A DNA stretch of 7,242 nucleotides, from positions 1 to 7,242 of the forward strand of contig CAKPPI010000041.1 of the NCBI GenBank assembly GCA_934177545.1. The letters are read 5' to 3'. Made by a program: the position numbers and the translations under genes. The notes under the pieces were generated by a model. It made no database searches, was not told the DNA's origin, and saw nothing but the letters and a program-made list of their open reading frames with translations. Of this stretch, positions 6,419 to 7,242 are shown in pieces. Source of the stretch: an uncultured Bacilli bacterium (GTDB taxonomy: Bacteria; Bacillota_I; Bacilli_A; RF39; UBA660). Within the stretch, counting starts at the first letter, position 1, and each line of letters starts with the position of its first letter.

Positions 6419-6895
6419 ATGAAAAAGAGAATATTATTTATGTTATTGATAGGCGTTTTAATTATTGATTTAACAGGTTGTGGTAATAAAGTTGAGAAAA
6501 TTGATGAGGCAACATTTTATGAAAAAATCGAAAAGGTTATTGCATCAAATAATGAATTATCAGATATAAAAATTAATTCAAGTGACAAAATTGTATATGT
6601 TGGTAGTTATCCAGTTGGATTCTATCAGGTTGGAGATAAGGCAGTAGTTGGACTTATTTCAATGGATGCAAAAGGATATCAATATGAAAAAATGATGACT
6701 GCTGCTTTTATGACCATTGATAAAAAATTGGATTATGATGAAGCAGCAGAAATGGCTCACGATTTAGGCATTAGTTTTCTAACTGGTGGTGATGATATTG
6801 TAAAAAATGGAATAAAATATAGTTGGAAAGATAATGGTACTTTAAAGTATGGCGGTCATGAGTTTACAGCATGGTACATTTATTTTGATAAATAA
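6419..6895 (+). CDS. Small lipoprotein of unknown function
   Basis: 158 residues. The N-terminus M-K-K-R, a hydrophobic stretch (5-16) and the lipobox L18-T-G-C21 form a lipoprotein signal peptide, so the mature protein (about 138 residues) should be anchored by Cys21 to the outer face of the membrane. The mature part is mixed alpha/beta, with a helical opening (F-Y-E-K-I-E-K-V-I), strand-like stretches (K-I-V-Y-V-G-S-Y-P-V-G-F-Y) and Gly-rich turns. I do not recognise the family and see no catalytic motif. Its position right after the SHOCT membrane protein suggests that the pair is expressed together at the cell surface. Sequence after the stop is decayed. Confidence 0.75.
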   Translation: MKKRILFMLLIGVLIIDLTGCGNKVEKIDEATFYEKIEKVIASNNELSDIKINSSDKIVYVGSYPVGFYQVGDKAVVGLISMDAKGYQYEKMMTAAFMTIDKKLDYDEAAEMAHDLGISFLTGGDDIVKNGIKYSWKDNGTLKYGGHEFTAWYIYFDK

Positions 6896-7014
6896 TATGA
6901 AAATAAGGAATATATTTTAAATGCTCTGAAATAACTAGAGAATATAGTGATTGTGATAATTCAAAGAGTATAAGGGATGATGTTTTAGGTGAAATCTATC
7001 AGTAATTATATTAA
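6896..7014. other. Non-coding junction between the lipoprotein gene and the fic remnant
   Basis: About 120 bp with stops in all + frames, apart from one 32-codon stretch without a start (6907-7005) that I cannot match to a family. No terminator with a T-run follows the lipoprotein gene. The right boundary of the inserted block probably lies in or near this stretch. Confidence 0.4.
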
Positions 7015-7158
7015 AATTATGACTTATCATCAATAGTATAATTCTTTAAATATGAAATGGAAAAGACTTGGAAAAAGGCACTTGATAGAGAATATAATGT
7101 TTCAAAGTTACCAAATAAACTCTCTTATTATATTAATAATGATAATAATATAGGATAG
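7015..7158 (+). pseudogene. fic: fic 3' remnant (decayed C-terminal part)
   Basis: One frame reads N-Y-D-L-S-S-I-V, a TAA stop (7039-7041), then F-F-K-Y-E-M-E-K-T-W-K-K-A-L-D-R-E and a tail ending at TAG 7156-7158. The pattern E-F-(L/F)-K-Y-x-x-E-K-T-W-x-K-(A/S)-L is the C-terminal signature of the Fic branch whose N-terminal half lies at 3825-4363. The internal TAA stands where Glu is expected, a one-base change. Upstream in the same frame are more stops (7003 and 7012). The middle of the gene, with the HxFx(D/E)GNGR motif, is absent between the two pieces. The natural stop codon sits inside the right copy of the 18-bp hairpin repeat. The match rests on recalled family sequence, so it is less certain than the 5' piece. 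Confidence 0.55.
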
Positions 7159-7168
7159 AAATATCCTT
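7151..7168. repeat. 18-bp direct repeat, right copy (hairpin)
   Basis: Identical to 3740-3757 and likewise able to fold into a 6-bp stem with a GAAA loop. Unlike the left copy it has no T-run after it on either strand, so it is not a complete terminator alone. It overlaps the stop codon of the fic remnant and is followed at once by the hairpin at 7171-7202. Confidence 0.6.
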
Positions 7169-7185
7169 CAGACTGTTGACAAATA
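7167..7185. repeat. 19-bp interspersed inverted repeat, right copy
   Basis: Exact reverse complement of 57-75. It forms the left arm and part of the loop of the terminator hairpin at 7171-7202 and contains a TTGACA, but no suitable -10 follows at normal spacing. Confidence 0.7.
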
Positions 7186-7213
7186 ATTTTTTGTTAATAG
7201 TCTTTTAATTTTA
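7171..7213 (+). terminator. Hairpin terminator after the fic remnant
   Basis: A 12-bp stem (7171-7182 with 7191-7202), including two G-T pairs, has an 8-nt loop and is followed by TTTTAATTTT. This is probably the original terminator of the fic transcription unit and now closes the accessory block. Confidence 0.65.
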
Positions 7214-7242
7214 AGAAAAGTATTGTACAATAAATACGTAAG

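Noticed and set aside
7176..7200. TTGACA in the right 19-bp repeat as a promoter -35
   Set aside because: No TATAAT-like hexamer follows at 16-18 nt, and the sequence is better explained as a terminator stem arm.
7224..7231. TGTACAAT near the right end as a -10 for the next gene
   Set aside because: No acceptable -35 lies at normal spacing, and no gene start is visible before the window ends.
1..7242. CRISPR array or tRNA/rRNA gene
   Set aside because: No regularly spaced repeats, cloverleaf with a CCA end or rRNA-like higher-GC stretch was seen on either strand.

Overview
The window is a very AT-rich piece of bacterial chromosome. It has Bacillota-style signals: AGGAGG-type ribosome binding sites, TTGACA/TATAAT promoters and short hairpin plus T-run terminators. 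All readable genes are on the + strand, end in TAA or TAG, and use TGG for Trp, so the ordinary bacterial code fits and TGA is not being read as Trp. I infer a low-GC Bacillota, perhaps a gut-type Bacilli or Erysipelotrichia relative. Nothing here fixes the genus.

Positions 1-3769 are an ordinary chromosomal unit. A terminator-like hairpin and a promoter lead into two genes that are probably co-transcribed. The first encodes a membrane-anchored VanY-type (peptidase M15B) D,D-carboxypeptidase. The second encodes a cytoplasmic glycoside hydrolase family 31 enzyme, which keeps the nucleophile Asp but appears to have Ser at the usual acid/base position. A hairpin terminator overlapping the GH31 stop codon closes the unit.

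Positions 3776-7213 are an accessory region. It begins with the 5' part of a fic (Fic/AMPylase family) gene, which has a frameshift and has lost its catalytic core. A decayed 3' piece of a fic gene lies at about 7015-7158. Between the two is a block of about 2.5 kb holding four intact genes: a tyrosine recombinase, a 64-residue excisionase-like HTH protein, a four-pass membrane protein with a C-terminal SHOCT motif, and a lipoprotein. The simplest reading is that a small element, or a chain of rearrangements, landed in fic and removed its middle.

The most interesting structure is around the recombinase gene. It is bracketed by a perfect 24-bp inverted repeat (4438-4461 and 5501-5524). Each copy has the layout of a tyrosine-recombinase core site: a 12-bp arm, an identical 7-nt spacer and a second imperfect 12-bp arm. 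The sites face each other, so recombination between them would flip the recombinase gene with its own promoter. In the present orientation the recombinase reads toward the HTH, SHOCT and lipoprotein genes. In the flipped orientation it would read into a 13-bp hairpin that abuts the left site. A self-inverting recombinase cassette acting as a switch is therefore a concrete and testable hypothesis, but one sequence cannot show that inversion occurs.

Two other repeat families are present. An 18-bp direct repeat, itself a hairpin, lies after GH31 and at the end of the fic remnant, flanking the whole accessory block. A 19-bp sequence occurs in opposite orientations near the two ends of the window as part of terminator-like hairpins.
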